Origin: Erythrobacter sp.
GTDB lineage: Bacteria; Pseudomonadota; Alphaproteobacteria; Sphingomonadales; Sphingomonadaceae
Reading direction: 5' to 3'
Assembly: GCF_035194505.1 (NCBI RefSeq)
Contig: NZ_CP136573.1
Location: 1,240,001 to 1,304,000 of the forward strand
Length of the DNA: 64,000 bases
Shown here piece after piece: positions 6,653 through 15,112 of this stretch. The translations under genes and the position numbers were made by a program. The notes beneath the pieces are model-generated. The model made no database searches, was not told the DNA's origin, and saw only the letters and a program-made list of their open reading frames with translations. How positions within the stretch are numbered: the stretch's first letter is position 1; the number at the start of each line of letters is the position of its first letter.

Positions 6653-8710
6653 ATGACTTACAGGCTGGGCGTAGATGTGGGCGGGACTTTCACCGACCTC
6701 TTGCTGTTCGACGAGAGCAGCGGGGCCTTCTGGCGGCACAAGACCCCCTCGACCCCGCATGACAGCTCCGAAGGCATCCTCAACGGGGTGAAGGCGATCA
6801 TGGCCACCGCCGGGATCGGCGCGGAGGACATCACCTACTTCCTCCACGGCACCACAGTCGCAACCAATGCCGTGCTCGAAGGCAAGGGCGCGCGCGTCGG
6901 CCTCGTCACCACGCAGGGCTACCGCGATATCATGCAGATCGCCCGCAGCTTCGTGCCCGGAGGCCTCGCCGCGTGGATCGTGTGGCCCAAGCCCCAGCCG
7001 CTCGCCCGGCTCGAACATACGGTCGAAGTGCCCGGCCGCATGGACGCCCAAGGTCGCGAAGTCGCCCCGCTCGATGAAGACGCGGTGCGCGCCGCGCTGC
7101 GCAAGCTCAAAGCGGACGGGATCGAGGCGCTCACCGTCAGCCTCATGAACGCCTATCTGAACGGCGCGCACGAGGCCCGCATCGGCCAGATCGCCGCCGA
7201 GGAACTGCCCGGCATCCCCGTCTCATTGAGCCACGAAGTCCTGCCCGAAATGCAGGAATACGAGCGCACGCTCTCGACGGTCGCCAATGCGGCGGTGCGT
7301 CCGGTGGTAAGCAAGTATGTCTCCAACCTGCGTGACCGGCTGGAGGCCGAGGGCTTTGGTGGCCGCCTCTCGCTGCTGCGTTCCGACGGCGGGTTGATGA
7401 GCAGCCAGAAGGCCGAGGAGCACCCCGTCAACATCCTCATGTCCGGCCCCGCCGGCGGGGTGACGGGCGCGCTCTGGGTGGCGAAGAACGCGGGCTTCGA
7501 GAACATCCTCACGCTCGACGTTGGCGGCACTTCGACCGATGTGGCGCTGATCCAGGGCTTGGAACCGCGCCGCCAGCGCACCACCGAAGTCGGGCACTTG
7601 TCGGTCCGCGCTTCGGCGCTCGACGTGAAGACTGTGGGCGCGGGCGGCGGCTCGATCGCCCACGTGCCCCAGCTCACCGGCGCGCTGCGTGTCGGCCCGG
7701 AAAGCGCGGGCGCGGTGCCGGGGCCGGTCGCCTATAACAAGGGCGGCACGCTGCCCACGGTGACCGACGCCAATGTGGTGCTCGGCTACCTGCCCGAAGA
7801 CCTCCTCGGCGGCAGCTTCAAGCTGGATCGCGAAGGCGCCAAGGCCGCGGTGCAGACCATCGCCGATGCGCTGGGCGTCACCCTGATGGAAGCCGCGCGC
7901 GGGATCATCGATATCGTCAACGAGAACATGTTCGGCGCGCTGCGGATGATCTCGGTCCAGCAGGGCTACGACCCGCGCGAATTCGCGCTGATGGGCTTCG
8001 GCGGCGCCGGCCCGCTCCACGTCAATGCGGTCGCCCGCCTGATGGGCAGCTGGCCCGCAATCTCGCCGGTTTCCCCCGGCGTGCTCTGCGCGCTGGGCGA
8101 TGCGACCACGCGGATGCGCACCGAGACCGCGCGCAGCTTCTCGCGCCTCGCCAAGGACACGAGCATCGCCGATCTGGTCGCCGTGCTCGACGAAATGGCA
8201 GCGCAGACCCGCAGCGAATTGCTGGCGGACGGCATTCCCGAAGAGCAGATCACCTCGCTGTTCGAAATCGACGTTCGCTATGCAGGCCAGGCCTTCGAAG
8301 TGCCGCTGACGATCACGCAGGACATCCTCAAGAAGGACGGGATCGAAGGCATCCTCGCCCGCTTTGACGAGGAGCATCTGCGGCTCTTCACCTTCAACAT
8401 GGATACGCCGCACGAAATCGTGAACCTGCGCGCTGTCGCACAGGGGCAGGCCCCCGCCCTTCCCGCGGCGCAACTGCCCAAGGGCGATGGCGATCCGTCA
8501 GCCGCCAAGATCCGCGATCACGTGATGTGGATCGGCGGCGAGGAGCGGCCTGCGGTGATCTACGACCGCGCCAAGCTTCGTCAGGGCGACGTCATCGAAG
8601 GCCCGGCGATCATCACCGAGATGGATTCGACCACACTGGTCGAGCACGATTGCCGCGCGGCCGTGGACGCTGTCGGCAACATCCTCATCACTCTGAAGAC
8701 GGAAGGCTAA
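6653..8710 (+). CDS. hyuA: Hydantoinase/oxoprolinase A subunit (HyuA-like)
   Basis: A 685-residue ATP-dependent cyclic-amide hydrolase subunit. The N-terminal actin-like ATPase motif is GVDVGGTFTDLLLF (residues ~5-18). Later come LLRSDGGLMS, MSGPAGGVTGALWVAK, LDVGGTSTDVALI, VGAGGGSIA and GFGGAGPLH, all typical of HyuA/N-methylhydantoinase A. The start at 6653 follows AGGA and gives the family N-terminus; an in-frame start further upstream inside the lyase gene is unlikely. It works as a complex with the HyuB subunit, which starts four bases after its stop. ATP-driven opening of a five-membered cyclic amide (hydantoin, N-methylhydantoin, oxoproline) is known for the family. The actual substrate here is unknown. 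Confidence 0.9.
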   Translation: MTYRLGVDVGGTFTDLLLFDESSGAFWRHKTPSTPHDSSEGILNGVKAIMATAGIGAEDITYFLHGTTVATNAVLEGKGARVGLVTTQGYRDIMQIARSFVPGGLAAWIVWPKPQPLARLEHTVEVPGRMDAQGREVAPLDEDAVRAALRKLKADGIEALTVSLMNAYLNGAHEARIGQIAAEELPGIPVSLSHEVLPEMQEYERTLSTVANAAVRPVVSKYVSNLRDRLEAEGFGGRLSLLRSDGGLMSSQKAEEHPVNILMSGPAGGVTGALWVAKNAGFENILTLDVGGTSTDVALIQGLEPRRQRTTEVGHLSVRASALDVKTVGAGGGSIAHVPQLTGALRVGPESAGAVPGPVAYNKGGTLPTVTDANVVLGYLPEDLLGGSFKLDREGAKAAVQTIADALGVTLMEAARGIIDIVNENMFGALRMISVQQGYDPREFALMGFGGAGPLHVNAVARLMGSWPAISPVSPGVLCALGDATTRMRTETARSFSRLAKDTSIADLVAVLDEMAAQTRSELLADGIPEEQITSLFEIDVRYAGQAFEVPLTITQDILKKDGIEGILARFDEEHLRLFTFNMDTPHEIVNLRAVAQGQAPALPAAQLPKGDGDPSAAKIRDHVMWIGGEERPAVIYDRAKLRQGDVIEGPAIITEMDSTTLVEHDCRAAVDAVGNILITLKTEG

Positions 8711-8714
8711 GACC

Positions 8715-10604
8715 ATGCCGGCTCGCATCATCGAACCCAACACCACCCCGTTCAACACCATCGCGATCGATCCGGTCACGCTCGACATCATCGAGAACGC
8801 GCTGCGCAATGCGCGTATCGAGATGGACGCGACCCTCGTGCGCACCGCCATGAGCCCCGGCATCCGCGAACAGGGCGACGCCTTCCCGCTGATCTCCGAT
8901 CCCGCGGGCAAGATGATCGTCGGCCAGTTCGGCAGCTTCATCGACGGCTTCCTCAAGCAGTTTGACGGCACCATCGAAGACGGGGACATGATCTTCCTGT
9001 CCGATCCCTATTCCTGCGGCGGTGCGGTCAGCCACTCCAACGACTGGCTGGTGCTGCTCCCCGTGTTCAAGGACGGGCGACTGCTGGCCTACACCGCGAT
9101 GTTCGGCCACCAGAGCGACATCGGCGGTTCGGTCCCCGGCTCGATGCCGATCGGCGCATCCTCGATCTTCGAAGAGGGCGTGCGCATCCCGCCCGTGAAG
9201 ATCTGGAAAAAGGGCGAATATAACGAAGACCTGATGAAGCTGGTGATGCACCAGACCCGCAAGCCCGACTGGTGCCAGGCGGATTTGAACGCGCTCATCG
9301 CCTCGTGCCGCGTTGCCGCGCGCCGCGTGATCGAGATGGCCGAGCGTTTCGGCGACGATGTCTATGTCTCGGCCACGCAGGAGCTGCTCGCGCGCAACCA
9401 CCGCGCGATGAAGGCGCTGCTGGCGATGGCGGTGGCGGAAGAGCCGGTCAGCTTCGAGGACTATATCTGCGACGACGGCAAGGGCTACGGCCCCTACAAG
9501 ATCCGTTGCACCATGTGGCGCGATGGCGACCGCGTGATCCTCGATTTCGAGGGCACGGACCCGCAATCGGCCGCCTCGATCAACTTTTTCCTCAATGAAA
9601 ACATGTTCAAGATGTTCTTCGGCATCTACATGATCATGGTCTTCGATCCGCAGATCCTGTTCAACGACGGGTTCTACGATCTGATCGAGGTGCGCATCCC
9701 GGCAGGCTCGCTCTTGAAGCCGCACTTCCCTGCCGCGCTGTCGGGCCGCACCCATGCGCTGGGCCGCATCTTCGACATTCTCGGCGGGCTGCTCGGGCAG
9801 AAAACGCCGGAATTCCTCAACGCCGCTGGCTTCTCCTCCTCGCCGCACCTGTTCTATTCGGGCTGGGACAGCCGCGAGGATGGCAGCCGCGACTGGTTCC
9901 AGCTGTTCCAGATCGGCTTTGGCGGCATTCCGGGCCGTCCGCTGGGCGACGGGCCGGACGGACACTCGCTGTGGCCGGGCTTCACCAATGTCCCCAACGA
10001 GTTCCTCGAGCGCTACTTCCCGCTCCGCATCGAGCGCTATTCGACCGCACCCGACAGCGGCGGAGCGGGCCTGCATCGCGGCGGCAATGGCATCCACATG
10101 ACCTACCGCTTCCTCGCCGATGGCGAGATCGCGATCCATGATGACCGCTGGTTCGTGCCGCCGTGGGGCGTCAATGGCGGGCATCCGGGCGCACGGGCGC
10201 GCAAGGTGCTGGAACGCGCCGATGGCTCGCAGAGCATTGTCGGCAACAAGGTCGAAAGCGTCGCCGTGAAGGCGGGCGATCTGCTGCACTTCATCACCTG
10301 GGGCGGCGGCGGCTGGGGTGACCCGCTGGCGCGCGATCCCGAGCTGGTGGGCCTCGAAATCCGGCAGGGCCTCGTGACCCCCGAAGGCGCGCGCGCCTAT
10401 GGCGTGGTGGCGGACGGCGCGGGCCTTGTGGATGCAGCCGCAACGCAAGCCCTGCGCGCCGAAATGTCGGCCAGCCGCGGGGAACTGCCGCTGTTCGACT
10501 ATGGCCCGGGCATCGATGCGCTGCGTGCCAATTGCGAGGCCGAGACAGGCCTTCCCGCGCCGATCCAGCCGGTCTGGACCGCTCTGCGGGAGGCGGCGGA
10601 ATGA
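8715..10604 (+). CDS. hyuB: Hydantoinase/oxoprolinase B subunit (HyuB-like)
   Basis: A 629-residue HyuB-family protein, partner of HyuA. Recognisable parts are the N-terminal DPVTLDIIENALRNARIEMD, the segment FPLISDPAGKMIVGQFG, DMIFLSDPYSCGGAVSHSND, and the glycine-rich end HFITWGGGGWGDPLARDP. The subunit is metal dependent in characterised members. It lies between hyuA (four-base gap) and the CoA transferase, whose ATG overlaps its TGA. Length and order (A then B) match bacterial hydantoinase and acetophenone-carboxylase-type complexes, so an ATP-dependent carboxylase is an alternative reading. Confidence 0.9.
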   Translation: MPARIIEPNTTPFNTIAIDPVTLDIIENALRNARIEMDATLVRTAMSPGIREQGDAFPLISDPAGKMIVGQFGSFIDGFLKQFDGTIEDGDMIFLSDPYSCGGAVSHSNDWLVLLPVFKDGRLLAYTAMFGHQSDIGGSVPGSMPIGASSIFEEGVRIPPVKIWKKGEYNEDLMKLVMHQTRKPDWCQADLNALIASCRVAARRVIEMAERFGDDVYVSATQELLARNHRAMKALLAMAVAEEPVSFEDYICDDGKGYGPYKIRCTMWRDGDRVILDFEGTDPQSAASINFFLNENMFKMFFGIYMIMVFDPQILFNDGFYDLIEVRIPAGSLLKPHFPAALSGRTHALGRIFDILGGLLGQKTPEFLNAAGFSSSPHLFYSGWDSREDGSRDWFQLFQIGFGGIPGRPLGDGPDGHSLWPGFTNVPNEFLERYFPLRIERYSTAPDSGGAGLHRGGNGIHMTYRFLADGEIAIHDDRWFVPPWGVNGGHPGARARKVLERADGSQSIVGNKVESVAVKAGDLLHFITWGGGGWGDPLARDPELVGLEIRQGLVTPEGARAYGVVADGAGLVDAAATQALRAEMSASRGELPLFDYGPGIDALRANCEAETGLPAPIQPVWTALREAAE

Positions 10605-11809
10605 ACGCGCACGCCGCATTGGGCAATCAGAGCGCGCTGGCGGGCATCAAGGTGGTCGAGATGGGGCAGCTCCTCGCGGGCCCCTTCTGCGGTCAGCTGC
10701 TCGGCGACATGGGCGCGGACGTCGTCAAGATCGAGCCGCCGGGTGCGGGCGATCCGATGCGCAACTGGGGCCAGGGCGACGAGAAGGTGCAGTGGGAAGT
10801 GATCGCGCGCAACAAGCGCTCGGTCACCTGCAACCTGCGCGTGCCCGAGGGGCAGGACCTCGCCCGCCGGTTGATCGCGCAGGCCGATGTGCTGATCGAG
10901 AACTTCAAGCCCGGCACGCTCGAACGCTGGGGCATGAGCCCGGTCGAGCTGCACGCCTTGAACCCCGGCCTGATCATCGCGCGCATGTCGGGCTACGGGC
11001 AGGACGGCCCCTACTCCGACCGCGCCGGCTTCGGCGGGATCGGCGAGGCGATGGGCGGCTGGCGCTACATCGTCGGCGAGCCTGATCGTCCGCCGAGCCG
11101 CATGGGCATCTCGATCGGCGACACCCTCTGCGCCACCTATGGCGCGCTGGGCGTGCTCGCCGCGCTCCACCACCGCGAGAAGACCGGCGAAGGTCAGGTG
11201 GTCGATTCCGCCCTGTATGAGGCAGTGTTGCAGGTGATGGAGGGGCTCGTCCCCGAATATGACCGCAACGGCGTGATCCGCGAGCGTTCCGGATCAGTGC
11301 TGAAGGGCATTGCCCCGTCCAACGTCTATAGCTGCAAGGACGGCAGCTACATGATCGGCGCCAACAACGACGCGATCTTCGCGCGGCTGTGTCAGGCGAT
11401 GGGCCGCCCGGAATTGTCGAGCGACGCGCGCTATTCCAGCCACATCGCCCGCGGCATCCATCAGGACGAGCTGGATGCGCTGATCAATGACTGGACCGGC
11501 ACGCTCACCGTGGACGAGGTCGATGCGCTGATGATCGAGTATTCGATTCCCGCCGGCCGGGTCTACCGCGCGCCCGACATGCTCGCCGATCCGCATTTCC
11601 AGGCGCGCGAGGCGATCATCGAGGTGGAGACGCAGCAGCGCGGACGCATCAAGATGCAGAACGCTTTTCCCAAGCTCTCGAAGACGCCGTCGAGCATCCG
11701 TCGCCCCGCGCCCGCAGCGCCCGGGCAGGACAATGCCGAGGTGCTCTCCGAACGGCTGGGGCTGGATCCTGCCGAGCTTGAGCGGCTGGCGGCGGCCGGG
11801 ATCATCTGA
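10601..11809 (+). CDS. Class III (CaiB/BaiF family) acyl-CoA transferase
   Basis: A 402-residue formyl-CoA-transferase-like enzyme that moves CoA between carboxylic acids. The N-terminal block IKVVEMGQLLAGPFCGQLL is followed by GADVVKIEPPGAGDPMRNWG. The catalytic-Asp region of the family is seen in GEGQVVDSALYEAVLQ, and a C-terminal DPHFQAREAIIEVE segment is present. ATG at 10601 overlaps the hyuB stop (ATGA), which fixes the start. In this operon it would activate the acid released by ring opening so that the HMG-CoA-lyase-like enzyme can cleave it; this order of steps is inferred. Confidence 0.9.
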   Translation: MNAHAALGNQSALAGIKVVEMGQLLAGPFCGQLLGDMGADVVKIEPPGAGDPMRNWGQGDEKVQWEVIARNKRSVTCNLRVPEGQDLARRLIAQADVLIENFKPGTLERWGMSPVELHALNPGLIIARMSGYGQDGPYSDRAGFGGIGEAMGGWRYIVGEPDRPPSRMGISIGDTLCATYGALGVLAALHHREKTGEGQVVDSALYEAVLQVMEGLVPEYDRNGVIRERSGSVLKGIAPSNVYSCKDGSYMIGANNDAIFARLCQAMGRPELSSDARYSSHIARGIHQDELDALINDWTGTLTVDEVDALMIEYSIPAGRVYRAPDMLADPHFQAREAIIEVETQQRGRIKMQNAFPKLSKTPSSIRRPAPAAPGQDNAEVLSERLGLDPAELERLAAAGII

Positions 11810-12441
11810 TGACCGGCCCCTCGGCAGCCGACAATTACGCGGGCGTCTATGAGGGGCGGCTCCAGCCGGGCCAGCGGCCGGCGCTGCTGATCGTCGATCT
11901 GGTGACGGCCTATCTCACCGAAGGCTCGCCCCTGTTCATGGCAGACGCCGCCGCTGCGCTTGCCAGCAATGTACGGCTCGCAGAGGCCGCGCGCGCAGCT
12001 GGCGTGCCGGTGGTCTACACCAATGTCCGCTACAAGCCCGATGGGTCGGACGGCGGGGTGTTCTATCGCAAGGCGCCGGTGCTCAAGGCCTTTGTCGAGG
12101 GATCGCCCTTGGGGGCCTTTCCCGATGCAATCCTCCCGCAACCGGGCGAGCGGGTGTTCACCAAGCAATACCCATCCGCCTTCTTCGGCACGGGCCTTGC
12201 CGAAGCGCTCCACGCCGAGGGCATCGATACCCTGCTGATCACCGGCTATTCGACCTCGGGCTGCGTGCGCGCCTCCGCGCTCGACGCGATGCAATATGGC
12301 TTTGTCCCGCTGGTGGTGCGCGAGGCCTGCGCCGACCGCCACGAAGGCCCGCACGAGGCGAACCTGTTCGACCTGCAAGCCAAATACGCCGAGGTGATTT
12401 CCGAAGCCCAAGCGCTGGCGGTAATTGGTGCCAGCACCTGA
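11809..12441 (+). CDS. Isochorismatase-fold amidohydrolase (N-carbamoylsarcosine-amidase-like)
   Basis: A 210-residue cysteine hydrolase with an Asp-Lys-Cys triad: Asp in LLIVDLVTAYL, Lys in TKQYPSAFFG, and Cys in TGYSTSGCVRASALDAM, with the adjacent cis-peptide-type loop. The N-terminal YAGVYEGRLQPGQRPALLIVD is common in N-carbamoylsarcosine amidase relatives. The start overlaps the CoA transferase stop by one base (TGATG). With the hydantoinase it gives the logical sequence cyclic imide, N-carbamoyl acid, amino or hydroxy acid. N-carbamoylsarcosine (creatinine route) is a possibility but not proven. It is the last gene of the operon. Confidence 0.82.
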   Translation: MTGPSAADNYAGVYEGRLQPGQRPALLIVDLVTAYLTEGSPLFMADAAAALASNVRLAEAARAAGVPVVYTNVRYKPDGSDGGVFYRKAPVLKAFVEGSPLGAFPDAILPQPGERVFTKQYPSAFFGTGLAEALHAEGIDTLLITGYSTSGCVRASALDAMQYGFVPLVVREACADRHEGPHEANLFDLQAKYAEVISEAQALAVIGAST

Positions 12442-12454
12442 AGCATGCACCCAT

Positions 12455-12533
12455 CGGTCCCGCAGGGACCGCAAGGCCGAACGGCCGTCAGCAGGGGTGG
12501 CCCCGAAGGGAAGCCAAGGCGACGGATGTCGCC
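12455..12533. repeat. Cluster of four short GC-rich hairpins between the operon end and tRNA-Arg
   Basis: Four inverted repeats follow each other: CGGTCCC/GGGACCG (12455-12471), GGCCG/CGGCC (12475-12486), GGGG/CCCC (12494-12504) and GGCGAC/GTCGCC (12518-12533). No T-run follows on the plus strand. The array may act as an mRNA-end stabiliser or a Rho-type 3' end of the hydantoinase operon, or may be a REP-like element. Confidence 0.5.
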
Positions 12534-12560
12534 GCCGGCACCTGAGGCCAAACAAAAAAT

Positions 12561-12637
12561 TGGCGCGCCCGGCAGGACTCGAACCTGCTGCCTCAAGATT
12601 AGAAGTCTCGCGCTCTATCCAGATGAGCTACGGGCGC
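12561..12637 (-). tRNA. tRNA-Arg, anticodon TCT
   Basis: Read on the minus strand, the 77 bases fold as a tRNA. The acceptor arms are GCGCCCG and CGGGCGC, followed by discriminator G and an encoded CCA. The D-arm is GCTC...GAGC, and the anticodon loop CTTCTAA has anticodon TCT. The T-arm contains GGTTCGAGTCC. A T-rich stretch (ATTTTTTG) follows on the minus strand. It decodes AGA codons, which are rare in a genome with this GC content. Confidence 0.95.
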
Positions 12638-12698
12638 GCGCCGGACCCGCCAATAGCGCGCTTTGCGAGCCAAGGGAATCGCGCTAACCCGATGCGCG

Positions 12699-13586
12699 AT
12701 GGAAAACACCGCTCCCGCCGCCGATCCCGCCGCAGCCTTCGATCGCGATCCGACTGACGGGATCGTCGCCACGGCCCGCGCGCCCGTGACCTTCCGCTAT
12801 TACGATCTCGTGATGGCCGGCTTCGTGACGATCCTGCTGCTGTCCAACATCATCGGCGCGGCCAAACTCACCTATGTCAATGTGCCGTTCTGGCCGCAGG
12901 GCTGGTGGCCCGCGCCTGATGGCACCTTCATCTATGGCGCAGGCATCCTGTTCTTCCCGCTGGGCTATGTCATCGGCGACGTGCTGACCGAGATCTACGG
13001 CTTTGCCCGCGCGCGGCGGGTGATCTGGGTGGGGACGGCGGCGATGCTGTTCCTTGCCTTCATGTCCTATGTCGTGACCGCCCTGCCCGCTTTCGACGGC
13101 TGGGAATGCGCCGCGAGCGGCTTTGGCGGCGAGCGCCCGCTCACCTCCAGCGCCGATCCGGCGATCACCGGCGGGGCGATCTGCCAGACGACCTATGAAA
13201 GCGTGTTCGGCAGCACCTGGCGCATCGTCGTCGCCTCGATCACCGCCTTCTGGGCAGGCGAATTCGTCAATTCCTTCGTGCTCGCCAAGATGAAGGTGTG
13301 GACCAAGGGCCGCGCCCTGTGGAGCCGCACCATCGGATCGACCTTTTTCGGACAGGCAGTGGACAGCCTGATCTTCTACCCCGTCGCCTTCCTCGGCATC
13401 TGGACGACGGATGCCGTGATCACCGTGATGATCACCAACTGGGCGCTCAAGGTGGCGTGGGAAGCGGCGCTGACGCCTGTGACCTATGTGGTGGTGAACC
13501 GGCTGAAAAAGGCCGAGGGCGTGGACCTTTACGACATCGATACGGACTTCTCGCCCTTCGCAACCAGCGGGAAAACCGCCGACTAA
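12699..13586 (+). CDS. yhhQ: Queuosine precursor transporter, YhhQ/VUT family
   Basis: A 295-residue inner-membrane protein with about six hydrophobic segments. Family features are VTILLLSNIIGAAKLTYVN near residue 35-55, FFPLGYVIGDVLTEIYGF (the conserved DxxTExYG motif), a mid-protein FWAGEFVNSFVLAKMK, and STFFGQAVDSLIFYPVAF. The family imports 7-cyano- or 7-aminomethyl-7-deazaguanine for tRNA queuosine. It is longer than the E. coli protein because of an extra loop between helices (about residues 130-165). ATG at 12699 gives a normal cytoplasmic N-terminus. The last four bases overlap the convergent ppx stop. Confidence 0.87.
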   Translation: MENTAPAADPAAAFDRDPTDGIVATARAPVTFRYYDLVMAGFVTILLLSNIIGAAKLTYVNVPFWPQGWWPAPDGTFIYGAGILFFPLGYVIGDVLTEIYGFARARRVIWVGTAAMLFLAFMSYVVTALPAFDGWECAASGFGGERPLTSSADPAITGGAICQTTYESVFGSTWRIVVASITAFWAGEFVNSFVLAKMKVWTKGRALWSRTIGSTFFGQAVDSLIFYPVAFLGIWTTDAVITVMITNWALKVAWEAALTPVTYVVVNRLKKAEGVDLYDIDTDFSPFATSGKTAD

Positions 13587-15112
13587 ACCTCGCTGTCGGG
13601 CACCACGTCGACACGCCAGCCGGTGCCCAGCCGCGTGGCGAGCGCTTTCATGTCTTTCTCGGTCGGCTGGCCCAGCAAGGCCGCGTGGCTCTGCGCCAGT
13701 CTGAGGACGAGCGCACCCTCCTCCACCACCAGCCGGCTGACTTCGAGCGAGCGGCGCGACTGCGCGCCGAGCCGCCGTGCCAGCCGCAGCGCGAGGCCCC
13801 AGCGGATCGCTTCTTCCAGCGCCTCCTCGCTCGCCAGCGCGCGGACGCGGGGCGGCGGAGTGAGCTGGTTGCCATTGGCCGCAATCGCCGCCGCCATCAT
13901 CGCGCGGCCCTTGCCATCCACGGCGATCCAGCGCTTGTGCAGCGCCCAATCGATAGCCTGTCCGAGCCGCAGGTTGGGCTCGATCTGCATCGAGGCGAGC
14001 GCGAGCATCGTCGCCGCCAGCCGCAACCGCTCGCTGCCATGGGTGCGCGCGGGTGCAGCGTCGAGCGTCCATGCCGCCATGCGCGTCGCCAGCGTCGGCG
14101 GGGTGCCGCACTGGCTGGCAAACACGGCCACACCGGCCAGCAGCGGGTCCTGCGCCCGGCTATGCGCGGGCAGGCGATCATAGAGCAGGCCTTCGCGCAG
14201 GCCCCATGACGAGAACACCACCCGGTCAGGCGCGAGCCGGGTCAGCAGCGCGGCCAGCAGCACCGCGGCATCGGGCAGCTTCTCGGCGCGCATCGTCGAA
14301 ATCCGCTCACGGCTGCGCAGGGCATCGCTCTCGCTCCCCGCCAGCGCATTGGCGACCTCCATCGCGGTCACCGTGTCGATCTCGAACCCGTGCGGATCGC
14401 TCAAAGGGTGACCCTTCACAGCCATCGCGAACACCGCCATGGCGCGCCACGTGCCGCCCACCAGATAGAGCGCGCCATTGGCCTCGGGCGGGTTCTCGGC
14501 GCAGTCCCATCCGGCCTTGCGGATCACCTTGTCGAGCGCCTTCTTCATCTCGGCCTGCGAGCCCTTGGCGTATTCGGGCAGGCGCAAGGTGCCGAGCGGC
14601 AGGGTGCTGGCACCGTCCGCAGAACCCCTCGCGACGCGCACCAGCTCGAGGCTCCCGCCGCCCAGATCGGCCACCACCCCGCGCGCTTCGGGGAAAGCAC
14701 CGATCACGCCATGGGCAGAAAGCAGCGCCTCTTCCTCGCCCGAGATCACCCGCACGCTCAGCCCGATTGCGCGCAGCCGATCGACAAATTCCGGCCCGTT
14801 GCTGGCTTCGCGCACGGCGGCCGTGGCGACGGTTTCGACATCCTTGATCCCGAGGTCTTCGAGCAGCAGCGCAAACCGTTTCAGCCCACGCAGCGCCAGC
14901 GCCATGGCCTCGTCCGCCAGCCGCCCGGTGGCGGCAATCTCGCGCCCGAGCTTGGCCGTCACCTTCTCGTTCAACAGCACCATCGGCGCGCGCATCGAAC
15001 CGCCATAGACGACGAGGCGCACTGTGTTCGATCCGATGTCGATGATCGCGCGGCTCGGCGTGCTGCCGCCGAAAGCCCCGCCGCGGTCGTCCCGCCGCTT
15101 GCGATAGGTCAT
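13583..15112 (-). CDS. ppx: Exopolyphosphatase/guanosine pentaphosphate phosphatase (Ppx/GppA)
   Basis: A 509-residue Ppx/GppA enzyme that releases phosphate from polyphosphate chain ends or from pppGpp. The ASKHA fold is shown by AIIDIGSNTVRLVVY (residues ~22-36) and the second phosphate loop VVADLGGGSLELVRV. EALLSAHGVIGAFP lies between them, and a C-terminal helical domain follows. The ATG (15112) overlaps the ppk TGA as ATGA, so the two are translated from one message. Ppx versus GppA specificity cannot be decided from sequence alone, but pairing with ppk favours polyphosphate. Confidence 0.9.
   Translation of the reverse strand: MTYRKRRDDRGGAFGGSTPSRAIIDIGSNTVRLVVYGGSMRAPMVLLNEKVTAKLGREIAATGRLADEAMALALRGLKRFALLLEDLGIKDVETVATAAVREASNGPEFVDRLRAIGLSVRVISGEEEALLSAHGVIGAFPEARGVVADLGGGSLELVRVARGSADGASTLPLGTLRLPEYAKGSQAEMKKALDKVIRKAGWDCAENPPEANGALYLVGGTWRAMAVFAMAVKGHPLSDPHGFEIDTVTAMEVANALAGSESDALRSRERISTMRAEKLPDAAVLLAALLTRLAPDRVVFSSWGLREGLLYDRLPAHSRAQDPLLAGVAVFASQCGTPPTLATRMAAWTLDAAPARTHGSERLRLAATMLALASMQIEPNLRLGQAIDWALHKRWIAVDGKGRAMMAAAIAANGNQLTPPPRVRALASEEALEEAIRWGLALRLARRLGAQSRRSLEVSRLVVEEGALVLRLAQSHAALLGQPTEKDMKALATRLGTGWRVDVVPDSEV

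Noticed and set aside
12561..13586. Functional link between tRNA-Arg and the queuosine-precursor transporter beside it
   Set aside because: Queuosine occurs in tRNAs with GUN anticodons (Tyr, His, Asn, Asp), not in tRNA-Arg(TCT); adjacency is likely chance.
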